This document shows positions 11,101 through 23,103 of a DNA stretch of 64,000 bases, in pieces; the stretch's first letter is position 1; every line of letters begins with the position of its first letter. Source of the DNA: Cubamyces lactineus (lineage: Eukaryota > Basidiomycota > Agaricomycetes > Polyporales > Polyporaceae); NCBI GenBank assembly GCA_022376465.1, contig JACDTU010000001.1, forward strand, positions 2,914,001-2,978,000. The letters are read 5' to 3'. The position numbers and the translations under genes are program-made. Below the pieces are notes generated by a model. It saw nothing but the letters and a program-made list of their open reading frames with translations, had not been told where the DNA came from and searched no databases.

Positions 11101-12885
11101 GCCATCTGCCTCGCGAGCGGAACGATGACCCCTCTGTTCTCTTACCTTCTCTCTCAGCTCTTCTACGAGGTCTCCAACGGCGCGCGTGACGTCTCGACCA
11201 TCAACCTCTACGGCGGCATCGTCCTCGCGATCGCTGCCGCGGACGGACTCCTCATCGGCCTCAAGCTGCTCGTGATGGAGAACGTCGCGATCGACTGGGT
11301 GACGCGCCTCCGCCAGACGTGCTTCGGCCGCGTGCTCGCGCAGGACAAGAAGTGGTTCGACAAGAGCGAGAACGGCCCCGCGCGCCTCGTGCAGGTGCTC
11401 GTCAAGGACGGCGACGATGCGAGGGCGCTCATCGCGAGCGTCCTCTGCCAGTCCCTCGTCGTCGTCGCGATGCTGGGCGTGGGCCTTATTTGGGCCCTTG
11501 CGCGCGGCTGGCAGCTGACCTTGGTTGGGTTCGCGATCGCCCCCGTGTTCGCGGCCACCATGGCCCTCCAGTCCAAGTTGGTCTCCAAGTGCGAGACCAG
11601 GAACAAGCGCGCACGCGAAGAGGTTGCGAAGCAGTATTACGACGTGAGTTGCGCATTCTGATATATTCGTATCTCTGTCTGACGGACATCCATCCAGGCG
11701 ATCTCTAATGTTCGTGCGATCCGCGCGATGGGCTTCGAGGACGCGTTCCGCGAGAAGTTTGATCTCGCCGTCGACTCTGCGCTTACCACGGGCGTGCAAG
11801 GCGCCTTTGTGGAGGGTTGCAGCTATGGAGTCGCGAGCGCGCTCATCTACCTCTCGGAGGCTCTTCTCTTCTACGTCGGCGCTGTCCTCATCGCGAACGG
11901 CACGTACTCGTACCTCCAGATGATCCAGACCCTCCAGCTAGTCGTCTTCTCCGTTTCCATCGGTTCCCAGCTCATGGCATTCAGTACGTCTCTGCCCTCA
12001 CTCCATGTGTAGATTCGTGTGCTGACCTGACCTGTTTTAGCTCACCGCATCGCCAAGGCTCTCCGCGCTACCCGGGATTTCCACAGGCTCTTGAAGCTCT
12101 CTACCCTCACCGACGAGTCTCGCGGCATCCTCCGCCCCAAGATTACTGGCGCCGTGTCCTTCAACCACGTCTCGTTTTCCTATCCCGAGCGCCCCGATGT
12201 TGCTGTCCTCAAGGATCTCTCTGTCGAGATCGCTGAGAACGAATGTGTCGCGATCGTTGGCTCTTCCGGTTGCGGCAAGTCGACGATGGCTGCCCTCCTT
12301 CAGCGGTTGTACGAGCCCTCCACAGGCTACGTCACCATCGGCACGCACATCCTTCGCTCTACGGAAGTCCACCACCTGCGCGACCACGTCTCGGTAGTCA
12401 GCCAGCAGCCGAACCTGTTCGACGCTTCGATCGCGGAGAACATCGCGTATGGAAACAAGGCGCTCTCGATGGAGGACATCCAGCGCGCAGCCAAGGCCGC
12501 GAACGTCCACGAGTTCATCGAGTCATTGCCCAAGGGCTACGACACGCTCGTCGGCGAGAACGCCTCACTCATCTCGGGCGGGCAGGCGCAGCGGCTGCAG
12601 ATCGCGCGCGCGCTCGCGCGGCCCGCACGCATCCTGATCCTCGACGAGTGCACGTCCGCGCTCGACGCAGCGAACCAGGCGGCGGTGATGGAGACGCTGC
12701 AGCAGGCGAAGGTCGGGCGGACCACGCTGGTCGTGACGCACAAGCTGCAGATGATGCGCATGTGCGACCGCATCCTCGTCGTGCACGACGGCGTCGTCGC
12801 CGAGCAGGGCACGTACGAGCAGCTCATGGAGCGGCGCGGCGTTTTTGCGCAGCTCGCGAGCGGCGGGGAGTGGATGAGCGATTAG
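8189..12885 (+). CDS. Full-length ABC transporter of the Ste6 / B-type, 1495 aa
   Basis: Five exons (introns 8809-8857, 10066-10114, 11644-11697 and 11984-12040) encode a TMD-NBD-TMD-NBD exporter. NBD1 has Walker A VGGSGSGKS (about residue 472), signature LSGGQKQR (about 586) and Walker B VLILDEATSALDA. NBD2 has Walker A VGSSGCGKS (about 1287), signature ISGGQAQR and Walker B ILILDECTSALDA, keeping the catalytic Glu but with Cys where Ala is usual. A long charged Ser/Pro-rich linker follows NBD1. Layout and sequence fit the fungal Ste6 group (a-factor-type lipopeptide pheromone export) as well as multidrug exporters; the pheromone role is an inference. Strong codon bias creates a 569-codon open frame on the opposite strand. 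An alternative ATG lies 12 codons downstream. Confidence 0.85.
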
Positions 12886-13578
12886 GCGCTCTCTGTCTCT
12901 GTTATTTTTCTCTTTTCTTCTTCTTTCCCTTCTCGTTTTCTCTTGTCTGTGTTTTTTTTTTCGCTCCTTTTTCTCTCTCTTGGATACTGTAGCGTAGCAT
13001 TGGATACCTCCCGTCCCCTGATCACCCCCCACACGCATCCTCCCTTGATACTCTCCCCACCACACATACTCCACACACCCCCCACACACACCAGCAATTG
13101 TTTACGCCAGACAGCGAAGTATAACTGGCAGTACCACCACTACTACTACCTTCGACCTTCCGACTTACTCATTGACGCGATTTCTTTTACGGCTGCGACG
13201 ACCCTGGAATTACCTACTCCCCCTCACCTGTACTTTTATCACCTCAAGTACTTACTGACTTACTTAGCACTAGCACACAATGATTGTAGCGCAGCCTCTG
13301 CATGTGATAGATTATGGACCGGACGAATTAAAGAGTGTTGTTGTTGACAAAGAAACACTTTGTTGTGTGGCGACTGAGAGAAGAGGAAAATATGTTCCGA
13401 AGTCACTTGAAGTCGCCTCGACGCCTGCCTCTCAGATGTCCAGTTCATCAAGTCGCCATTGAATACCCTGGGCTACAGCAGATCTTCCTGTCCTAGATAG
13501 ACGTATACAAGGTACCCGCACTCCCACACAAGCAATCTGCAAATCAAATTCAAGGTACGTGCACGATTCAGAGCCCCC
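12886..13578. other. Intergenic, convergent, with CA-rich low complexity
   Basis: The 3' flank of the ABC gene contains T-rich runs (12901-12975), then a CA/CCA-rich simple stretch (about 13015-13092) and scattered CTACTAC triplets. No gene is seen. Confidence 0.6.
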
Positions 13579-15863
13579 TCAGAGGACGACCAACACGCCC
13601 GCCGCAACGCCCAGCACAAAGCACGCCGCGACCGACACACCCACACCCAGCGCCCCATTCGTCCCCCCACTCCCGCTCCCACTGCCCGAACCGGAGCCAG
13701 TGGGCGACGGCGCGCTGACGACCTGCGTGCCGTTCACATACGCGATGCCCGGATCGACGCCCCACGGGTTCTGCCGGCCAAGCGCGGTGAGGTTGACGGG
13801 CGCGGGGAGCGCGGCGGCGGTGAGGTTCGTGTCGACGCCGGGCGCGACGAAGACGGGGCCGCCGCCCGGGCGCGAGCCGGACGTGTTGGGCGCGGCGAAC
13901 GGCTGGTAGAGCGCGGCGTTGAGCGGGCCGGGGATCGTGCCTGTTAGGTTGAGGAGCGCTGTGTGTGCGAGCGACGATCGATCGTCGACAGGAGGTGGGT
14001 GGGCGGGTCAGTGAGTGGGTGAGTGTCAGTGTTTAGAACGAAGCGCGATTCCGGAAGAAGGGACGCACGGATATCGGGAGAGTCGCCCGAGATGCCGTTG
14101 TTCTTCCAGCCGGTGGCGTTGGCGACGAACGCGAAGACGTTGTTGAGCGTCGCGTTCGAGTCGCCGCGGCCGAGCGCGCCGAGGCCCCAGTTGGCCTCGA
14201 CGGTCGAGAGCGCGGAGTAGTGCGTGTAGAACGTCGGGTCCGCGGTGCCCCACAGCGCGCGCGGGACGCCGTTCCCGAGCGCGAGCGTGTAGATCCGGTT
14301 GTTGATCGTGTATGCTGTGCGTGCGTGCGTCAGCACGCGGCAGGGGGGGAGAGGGGGGGGGGCAGAGTGGGGAGGGGGAGGGACGTACTTTCGGTCTCGT
14401 CAAAGGTGAGGAGGATGACGGTCCGGTTGGTGTTGAAGTTGGGGTCCTGGAGGAGCGGGACGAGCCAGTAGTTGAGCCAGTCGCCGACAAAGTCGATCGT
14501 CGTGTCGTGTCCCTATATAACAGCGTGCAGTGTCGGTCAGTCGCTCTCGTATCGAGAATCCCGAGCGCGCGCGCTTACGTCGTTGACGAGGTTGGGGGTG
14601 ATGAAGTTCCACTGCGGGATGTCGTTCGCCTTGAGGTCGTTCGCAAAGTCGTTGACTGTAGTTCAAGATCCCATTCAGGCGTAAGCGACTTGCATGAAGA
14701 GGAAGAGCTCGGGCGATACGTACAGTTCCGGATGCGAAGCGCGCGCGAGGTCACGTTTGCGACCGAGTCGTACACGATGAGGCCGTTGTGCTTGCGCACG
14801 TAATAAGTATACTGGCCCTGGTTCGCTGCAGGCAGCTTCGTCAGTTCGCAGCCGCACCGGAGAACATGGGAGGCGCCTACTAAGGTAGTTGTTCTGAGTG
14901 AAGTTGAAGCCCTTCAGCAGCAGGTCAGCATATTGTACAACACGAGCGCTCTGACGGGTGCGCATACTGTGAAGCCGTCAGAGGGCATGTTCTCCTGGTC
15001 TACATTACACATGAGCCGCTAGCCATATTCTGAAGATTGGAGGGCACACTCACAAGACGCCCACGAGATGTTCTTCGCCTCGAGCAAATCGACAATCGTC
15101 GACACATTTTGGGGAATATGGTCTACCACCAGCCCCCATTAGCCCCATCAACACCCATCAACGCACACCACCACCACCACCATCAACAACAACATCAACA
15201 GCACAAAGGCCGACTCACAAAAGTTGTCGTCCGCGGCACCAAAGAAGTCGCCCCCGACGGCAGCAAGGTAGTTGGGCTCCGACGGGTGCGTGACGGCGTA
15301 GAACTGGCTGAAGAGCACGCCCTGCTTGCTCAGGTTCTGGAACGCGGGGGACGAGGCGGCGGTGTCGTCTGCAGGACAGACCATCAACGTCAGTCATTGC
15401 AGATATCAGTGTCACGGACGCGTTCAACGCGCGCGAGAAGGGTGGTACTAGCCTCTAGGTTCCCGGCGCTAAACGCGCGTCCACCCAGATCAGGCTGTAT
15501 GTAGCCTAATCTTGGTCCTAGAGGCTGTAGAGGCTGGCAGGGCCCATCTCCCGCATCCTCCAACTTCAAGGTACGAACAGCCGCCCCCACACAACGCCGG
15601 CGGATCGCACACCCACGACGACGACGACACTACTCACAATCGGTGTTCTCGATCCAGATCTGGATGAAGCGGTCGAACGCCTTGCCCGCGACGAGCGGCG
15701 GATTGGCGATCGTGCCGTTCGTCTGGCCGGTGTAGTTCGCGGAGGACGACTCGGGCGACGCCGCGGGCGGCGCGAAGCTCTGCGCGATCGCTGCGAGGGC
15801 GGAGGGCGCGGCGCTGAGCGCGAGTGCCGAGCCGAGTAGGAGGGGGCCGGTGGTGGTGCGCAT
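13579..15863 (-). CDS. Secreted, probably GPI-anchored acid phosphatase of the phosphoesterase family, 478 aa
   Basis: Ten exons, with introns 15369-15637 (269 bp, unusually long), 15123-15218, 15000-15053, 14912-14967, 14826-14880, 14656-14723, 14513-14578, 14315-14388 and 13959-14068. A signal peptide (MRTTTGPLLLGSALALSAAP) is followed by phosphoesterase motifs: IWIENTDYD (metal site), YAVTHPSEPNYLAAVGGD, NLVNDGHDTTIDFVGDW and TFDETETYT. The C-terminus has a Ser/Gly linker (SGSGSGSGSGG) and a hydrophobic tail, typical of GPI attachment. Fungal relatives are phosphate-repressible acid phosphatases that free phosphate outside the cell. Many NxT/NxS sites fit a secreted glycoprotein. The long first intron could hide an alternative exon; the join used (GAT T|AC GAC) gives a good family match. 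Confidence 0.85.
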
Positions 15864-15996
15864 CGTTGGCTACTACTAGGAGGAGAGGGGGATGGGCGGG
15901 CGGGGGCGAGCAAGGGGCGCTCAGATGCAGCAGCGACGACGACCGCGGAGAAGGCAGCGTGCACGGGAGCTCGTTGCGGACCGCACAAGCGAGGGA

Positions 15997-16002
15997 TTTA
16001 TA
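15997..16002 (-). promoter_or_regulatory. TATA-like box of the acid phosphatase gene
   Basis: TATAAA on the minus strand, 134 bases upstream of the start codon, in a GC-rich surround. The position is plausible for a core promoter; function is inferred. Confidence 0.4.
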
Positions 16003-16796
16003 TGGCCCACCCTTGGGCCGACGACGTCCAACGTTCGCCGATAGGCTTGTCAAGATCCCCATTCAGCGTTCAACGTCAACGTTCACCGTGCACCGTTCGA
16101 ACCCGGAGAAAGCGCGCCTGGCGATCGACCCTGGGACTGATGGCGATGGGCAGGCCGTTCCCGGGCACTTGCAAATTCAATATTCAATCGCAGGTAACCC
16201 GAACGCCAAACCGTATCGTGCGCGCAGTGCGCACGAGGGAGGAGGAAGCCTTCGGAAGCCGAAGCGAAGGCAGGCAGGCGCGGAAGCGGAAGAGGGAGAG
16301 GGAGATACACAACAAGGTTCGGCCCTGCGTGTGTTGCGCTTGATGCATGATGCATGATGGACGCTGTCGTCTGCCGGAGAATGTGCGCCTGTGCCCGCCC
16401 GCGCCGCACCCAGGCCATATGCTGCACCACGAACGTGCGCCGTGCTAGCGCGACATCCGCACACAGCGGGCCGTGGCGCTCGCACAATGAGCGCGAGAGT
16501 GATGGTGGGTTTCTGCACGTTCGCGTTCTTCGCTGTTGGCAGTGCGGGTGCATGCCGATGGCGTCGCAGGTCGTTGGGTGATTTTTTCGGGTGGCTCGAC
16601 TATCAGGAGAGGCTCGAGATTCGAGATTCAACACGTCCAGGACCCGAAGCAGAAACAAGCACGCCCGTTCGTCTTTCGCACATGAAGCATTCAAGGAACC
16701 ATTTCCTTCATACAAGTGTCCCCAATCAACCCAATTGACGCTATCCTTCAAAGTTTGCATTCCACGCATCCGCCGGCCCGCGAAGCTCGACAGAGG
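16003..16796. other. Intergenic between phosphatase promoter and multicopper oxidase end
   Basis: Upstream region of the phosphatase gene and 3' flank of the oxidase. Short tandem gatgcatgatgcatgatg at about 16341-16358. No gene is supported. Confidence 0.5.
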
Positions 16797-19700
16797 CTAC
16801 ATGAGCTTGCCTTCCCTGGCGCACTGGTCGAGCATGTACTGGGGGATGTCGAACTTTGCGCTCTCCGACGGGAGCACGTTCATCTGGAACAGCAGCCCCG
16901 CAGCCTGCAACAGCCAATCAGCGTCTGCCCATCACGCCCATCACGCCGCATACAGCGCAGGATAGAGTGGGAGGGGAGGGTGGCTGCCGAATGCAGCCAG
17001 CGGATGGCGGGGCATGGGGTACGATGGAAGACGCACCATGTGCCACTGGATGTGACAGTGGAACGCCCAGAAGCCCGGGTTGTCCGCCACGAAGCGCAGG
17101 ATCGTGTACGTGTACGCTGGAATCACCAGCGTATCCCTCCTGCTCTCATCGTCAGCATCCTCTTCTCAACTCTGCACTCTACCCCGAAGAGCCCGAACGT
17201 AAACTCTCGCGTATCGCGGCATCGTGCACGCGCACAGCGAGTCCAGTCCAGTATGGTGGGGTATAAATGGAGCGGTGGTACTCACAGCATTGGCGCCTTG
17301 TTGTCCAGCGTTTGGTTCTGGTACCGTCCTGCCCCGCTGCCCACGATCCAAAACTACAGCGTATCACGCACCCGCGACGATCGCCCAAAGCAGCCCGGTC
17401 AGCTAGCCGTCCCCACTCATATGCACGTCGCCCCGACAGAGCGACAACACGCACCTTATGCCCGTGCAAATGGAACGGGTGGTCCCCATCGTCCAAATTA
17501 TCAATGATGAACTCGACCACGTGCGGCTCGTCGACCGTCGTGACCAGCTGCGAGTCCGCGAGCGTCGCGGACCCGTCTGCGATGCTCGCGTTCGCCCGCA
17601 GCGAGAACAGCGTCGACGTGCCTTGCAGCGGCTCCCAGGACTGCGTGCGCGAACGGGTCGTCAGTAAGTCGCTGGTTACGCACTGGGCGAGAAGGAGACG
17701 GGGAGCGCACCGTGCTGTTGATGAACGAAAGGAACTGCGAGAGGTAGTTCGGCCCGCCCGCGTACTGCATCGAGATCGTAAAATACACGCTACTACACTC
17801 CGACGTCCCGCGTCAGTACCCAGCCTTCCAGTCCACACCAGCAGAAGAAGAAGCACGCCCACGCACAAAGTCGCGTCGGGCGCAGGGCCGCCGCCCACGG
17901 GCACCAAATCGTCCGTATCGAGGTCCCCAGGGGCGCCGTCCGGCAAGTTCGGCGGGTCATCCAGCAGCGCGACGTCGGGCATCGCGTCGTCCGCGACCCC
18001 ATAGCGCAGCACCCCGCGCACCTCCGTCTGCACGCCCGGGTTATCATACGTGAACGCGTCCTGGTCCAGCGCCGCGCGCATCCAATACGCCCCGCCGCTC
18101 GTGCTCGCATTCGTCCTCAACAAGACGCTATACCGCTGCGCGACCGCGACGCTCACCGCGCCGACCGCGACGGGCTCGACGGCCGTCCCGTCCGCCTCGA
18201 CGACGGTGAGCGCGTGCCCGTCCACGGAGAAGCGCAGCGCGACGAACGAGCCGGTGTTGAGCAGCCGGAGGCGGTACGTCTTGTTGGGCGCGAGCGTCGC
18301 GTTGAAGAACGAGGCGTTGTGCGCGCCCCATTGCCCGATGCCGTTGATCGTCCCGCCGTCGGGCACGGGCTCGTTCCCGGGGGTGCCTTCCAGGCCGCCG
18401 GGCTGTCGCGGCGCGCGCGCGCGGGGGGTTTGGGTAAGCACATGGAGGGGCTGTGAAAGGGCGGGGGGACGTTAGGACGTACGGTGAAGTAGAGGTTGAG
18501 CAGCTCGGGCGAGAAGCCGTGGTAGAGGTCCGCGAGCTGGATCGCGAGGTCGCCGTCGTAGGCGGGCACGGACTCGTTCTTCGCGTGCACGACCACTGCA
18601 TAGTGCATGCTGTTCAGCGAGCGCAGCTGGCAGCTTGGATGTAGGCAGGGGGCGACGACTCACGAGCTCCGGTGATCCCGTCGGTGTACTGCGTGCCTGC
18701 GTCTAGTCACGAAGGGAGAAGGAGAAAGAGGAGGTTCATGGACGGCTTCGTGAAGGAGATTTGGATTGGGTGGAGGACGTACGGGCGTGCCACCACGTCG
18801 AGCCGACCCAGCCGTCGAGCTGCAGGATTTCATGATTTGAACTCAACGGTCGAATAGACTGCAGAGCGCGATACTACTCACAGTGAAGTTGTACACCATC
18901 GATTCTCCAGGAGGGATCCCGCACTTGACAGATCCCGTTCAGACTTCAGCATCACCCGTCACTGGTCAGGAATGGCTGCCACGAAGCACATCATACCTGG
19001 GTGATCGCCGCGGTCCCGTCATAGAAGTTCGTGCCGCGCCTATCCCAGTCGTCCGGTCACCTCGAGGTCAACACGGCGCACCACACCCCGGAACGGACGC
19101 GACGTACTGAAACAGCCCGTGCCAGTGTATCGCGCTGCAGAAAAAAAAACGACGGCCACAACCGTGCGCCGCGAGCCGTGAGCCGTTAGCCGTTAGCCTC
19201 GGCATCAACACACTCGATGCAACCGTGGGATGTGCAGCTCACGTCGAGTTCGGCAGCTTGTTGGTGACGTTGACGACGATGCGGTCGCCCGTGTTGGCTT
19301 CGATCGTCGGGCCCGGGAATTGCCCTGCGTCCAGAGCGTTTCGCGATCAGCATACGACGTCGCCGTCTACATCTGCATCTGCCGCAACGATCCCCGCGCG
19401 CGAATGGGGGGGGGCGAGTCACGTATCGTTCGCACAGGCACGCGCGCGCGCGCGCAAGTTCAGAGGGCCTCGGGGAGTAAGGAGACACGCACCGTTGACG
19501 ACGAGCATGCGCTTCAGCACGCCATCCGGCGCCCCCGCGCGCTCCTCGACGACAAACGCGTACGCCCGCGTCGTCGGCGCCTCGTTCACCATGTCCATCG
19601 AGAGGAACGCCGCGCCCGCGTCTGGGGTGCTGATCGTCGCGAGGCTGCCGAGCGCGGGCCCGGTGCTGGACGTGCTCGCGCCCGTGCTGGAGGAGGACGG

Positions 19701-19967
19701 GGATGGGGAGGACGAGGACGAGGACTTGTGTCGGAGCCCGAGCCCGAGTCCGAGTCCGAGTCCGAAGCCTAGTGCGAGAGCGAGGATGACGATGAATGCG
19801 GTGATGACGCCGAGGATGAGTGGGAAGCGGGACGAGCGGCGAGTAGACGGCGGGACGGCGCGGTGCGTCTCTTGAGCACCAGCGGCGTCGGTGCTATGTG
19901 CGTCCGACGAGGTGTGTCCCTCCTTGAGCTCCGGGGAGCTCGATACCAAGTCCTGGTGGTCCGACAT
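16797..19967 (-). CDS. Membrane-anchored multicopper oxidase (laccase/ferroxidase type), 646 aa
   Basis: Fourteen exons, with introns 19325-19492, 19135-19242, 19040-19107, 18924-18996, 18820-18881, 18703-18782, 18596-18663, 18403-18482, 17793-17866, 17641-17710, 17354-17454, 17140-17285 and 16905-17036. All four copper motifs are present: IHWHG (about 188-192), WWHAH (232-236), HPFHLHGH (546-553) and [12 protein letters not shown] (604-615), with Leu at the axial position as in many laccases. In place of a signal peptide there is a hydrophilic N-terminus of about 47 residues and then one membrane segment (about 48-78) of alternating Gly/Leu, so the enzyme is probably a type II membrane protein with its catalytic part outside. 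A Ser-rich linker follows. Substrate (phenols or iron) is not decided by sequence alone. The second His of WWHAH is split by an intron: acceptor ctag|AC at 18702 restores it, while a later acceptor would lose it. Confidence 0.9.
19441..19455. repeat. CG dinucleotide run in intron 1 of the multicopper oxidase
   Basis: Pure alternating CG of about 15 bases inside the 168 bp first intron. Confidence 0.7.
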
Positions 19968-21334
19968 GGTCAGTCACTGTGAGGATCCTGAGGGCCACTG
20001 GCAGCGGTGGGGAGCAAGACAGAGAGACAGAGACTCGGAGACTCAGAGGCTCGAGTTTGGCCGGGTGATGTACCGTGGTGTACCGCGTCGGATGCCGTTA
20101 TACATACACATATGAATCCTTGCTAAGGTGGTGTCGCCGGGGTGTACGGCACGGCGACTGTGCCTTCGAAGGCGAGCACGGCGCACGAGCGCACATTGGC
20201 AATGGAAGGCATGTGCATCGCGCATCTCGCGGCGATATTAGCTCATGGCTTCGCGAGATTCAAGGAGATCGGGATGCCAGGCACGGAGCGCGACGCTAGC
20301 AATGAGCAGTGATGAATGATCTGGCGAAGTCAGTCTGACGGGAGACGGGACGTGGTGTGGGAGGGACTCAGGGAGAGGGAGAGGTGTCGTTGGTGAGAAG
20401 AGTACGAACGTGCGTGCGGCGTACCCGGCTTAGCGCGTTATGCATTTATGACCCATGGGCGTTATGATAACGCGGCCTTCGTACGACCCGGGCTGAGATA
20501 ACATTCCAAGATAGCTGGACCACTTCGGTATGCGTACGTTACCAGTTAAGCATCAGACTGCACGAGCGCGATCTTGCACGAAGTCCGGCCAGGATCGCGA
20601 GCAGTGTGGGAGAGATACGCACGCTTTCTGTGAATCACCGGTGTCAGTGAACGCGACCGGACTCGCTGATGAAGTTTGTGTCGATAATAAGGCGGCCTTG
20701 CGCTGACATGGGATCCCGTGCAAGACGACAAACATCCCATTCTGTATCTCGCAGAGCACCAAGTTGCACAGGCACGCTCGGGAGGAGAATCCATGGGCGG
20801 AATGTGACATGGGCCCCTGGGAGCACGAACCTCGCAGCATATTCACAGTGGGATTCGAGGCGTTCGGCAAGTATAGTGCAGCACTTGCAGCACTTGTTGC
20901 TGACGCCAATTGCAACAGTTGAGTCCTGCCAATAGTTTGATCTTAGCCCGTAGAATCGATTATCACGGTGACTCTATCAGGACACACCTGGATTCAACTG
21001 AGCCTCGTCGAAGGCTTTCCTCAGCGCATGTCCACGTCCCGGCCCATTGACGACTCTGAACCAAGGGGGCTGCACCAAAGCATCCAAAGTCGAGAACAAC
21101 AGAAAGCATGCAGACAATGTCGTCCGGCCTGTCAGGGTCTAGTTTAGTATTTCCTGAGAACGTCAACGCTGTAGTTACTAGTTAGACTGGGCAGCTCTCT
21201 CCAGGGTTAGGGTTCATACCGACTACTTATGGTTGAGCGCTTCGCGCAGTGACGCACTGCAGTCCCGGCCATCTGGTTCTGCTGGAATTCACTTGAGGCC
21301 TTTGCTTGACATATCTTGTTCACATTCTGCCGCC
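19968..21334. promoter_or_regulatory. Long divergent intergenic region (multicopper oxidase / F-box protein)
   Basis: About 1.4 kb between divergent starts. It contains open frames of up to 120 codons on the minus strand near 20553-20915, but they show no family resemblance or splice pattern. It probably holds both promoters. Confidence 0.4.
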
Positions 21335-23103
21335 ATGTCGCGCCCAACGTCGGTGTACCAGAATACTGCATTACCTTCAGATCGTTGTCTGCTAGGTCTC
21401 GCGGAGGAACTTCTCGTGTGCATCCTCCTGGAACTAACTCCTGCGGACTTGATGTCCTGTATCAAGGCGAGAGGAACCACGTTGATTGTCTTCGTTTATT
21501 CATGCGTGTCTACTTCAGGTCTGTCGCGCTATGGCCCAGTTCATAGAGCGCACCCCCGCTGTGCAGTACAAATTGCAGCTCGGACTCGCGGGGATGGTCG
21601 ACGGGCCTGCCAGCGCAGCACCGGTCGCCAAGCGACTTGAGCAACTTCGCGCGTACCAAGCCGCGTCGCTTGCAGGTACTCTTCCAATACAAGTTGCTTT
21701 GTATGACCGGGAATATAGCTGGAAGCGCTACCGTAACGGGACCTACATCCACGACCATGCCAGCACGTTAAAGCTGTCGAGGCCCGCGTCTGCTTTCACA
21801 GGCATCCAGGAGAAGGACATCGGATGTTTGAATTACATGGATTCCATTACGGACCCGGATTTTAGCATCGGCAACTGCGCTGTCGATAGCGACCAGGACC
21901 TCGTCGTAGTGACTCAACTGAACCTCGGCGAGTGCGTACGAGGTTCGGCCTCAATCATGAACTATGCTTACGTCCTTCTTCTAGGGTCCCGCACATGTAC
22001 TTCCTGTCCATTTCGGAGAAAGGTGCCCTGCACCCTCTTGCTGCACGCCCGCACGTCGAGGGTCTCGTCGAGCTCGGCATCTCCGTGGATCCCGAGGAAA
22101 GCCTGGAGATCAAGGGTGACCTCGTTGCCTGGTCTATCACCACTGAAATCTTTCAGGTTTTCGTATATAACTGGAAGACGGGGCAAATTGTCTGGGAGTG
22201 TGGCGACTGGGTGAGTGGGTACTTCTTCGTGACGTTCGGTGTACTCACTTTCGCGTATATATGATCCTTCAGAACGATGACGGCGACTACATCCATGTTC
22301 GCTGCTACTTCCTGGATGCGACCCACATCATCGTTGTCCAGAACACGTCTCTTTGCATACACGAGGTCCACCCGACGAAGCAGATCCATGACTCCTTGCT
22401 GTGCGAATTGGAGCTGCCCGCGCTCGCGACGAATAAGGTACCACACGGCGTGAAGAGTTGTCTCCAATGGCCACCCGCCCATCCTGGCGAAGCACCTCTC
22501 TTCAAGTGCGATCCTTCGCTCACGCTTCTGGTGCTGCAGTTTTCTGCTTGCAACAACCCCAAGCAAAGTGGTCACTCCGACTGCAAGCCCTTCTTGGCAC
22601 TCATCCCGGTCTCGACCATGCTCGCACAAGTTGAACGTATCCGTCGTGCTCAGGAGAAGGGACTGAACGCAAGCCCTCCCACTTCTGAGCCGCGCGCTCC
22701 AAGCGCTGTGCCTTGGAAGGAATGGAGTCCTTCTGGGGCATGCCTCCTAGAACTCAAACGCCCACATAAGGACGGATACGGTTCCGACATCCATGCGATG
22801 GGTTCGCGAGTGCTAGTCTCCCCACATGAGGTAACGGCCAAGAATGGGAAGGAAGAGGCCTACATCCTTGATGCGCATCCCCTGGCCACTGCCGTGCATC
22901 CGACACCGAACAGCTCGGCTGAGTCGCCAGTGGTGCTGAAGAGGCGCATCGATGATCCAGAATGGTTCGCGGAGCCGGTGCACAACACCTTGCCGTGTCG
23001 TGTGGTTCGCCTTGACCCCACAACTGCCTTACAAACAGAGTGGGACAGCCTGTGGGGACTCGCATTGGCAGAAGATTGCCTGCGCGGCGTTAGGTATCGC
23101 TAG
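21335..23103 (+). CDS. F-box protein, 533 aa
   Basis: Four exons: a GC-AG intron 21467-21518, then 21932-21984 and 22211-22272. The N-terminus carries an F-box, LAEELLVCILLELTPADLMS followed by CIKVCRAMAQFIE, the SKP1-binding motif of SCF ubiquitin ligase receptors. The remainder is a long beta-rich-looking region with no recognised repeat, typical of the large basidiomycete F-box families. The first intron starts AAG|gcgaga; only this donor gives the F-box ending CIKVCR and opens the long downstream frame, since reading through reaches a stop at 21640. The C-terminal part (EWSPSGACLLELKRPHKDGY and after) resembles other fungal F-box proteins. The target protein is unknown. Confidence 0.78.

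Noticed and set aside
10090..11799. 569-codon open frame on the minus strand inside the ABC transporter
   Set aside because: It is a shadow of strong third-position GC bias in the sense gene, has no domain, and the sense frame carries clear NBD and membrane motifs.
20553..20915. 120-codon minus-strand frame upstream of the multicopper oxidase
   Set aside because: No motif, no splice structure and no codon bias; treated as chance.
21676..21718. 43-base intron candidate in the F-box gene
   Set aside because: Splicing there shifts the frame and reaches a stop; the unspliced frame continues to the next exon.
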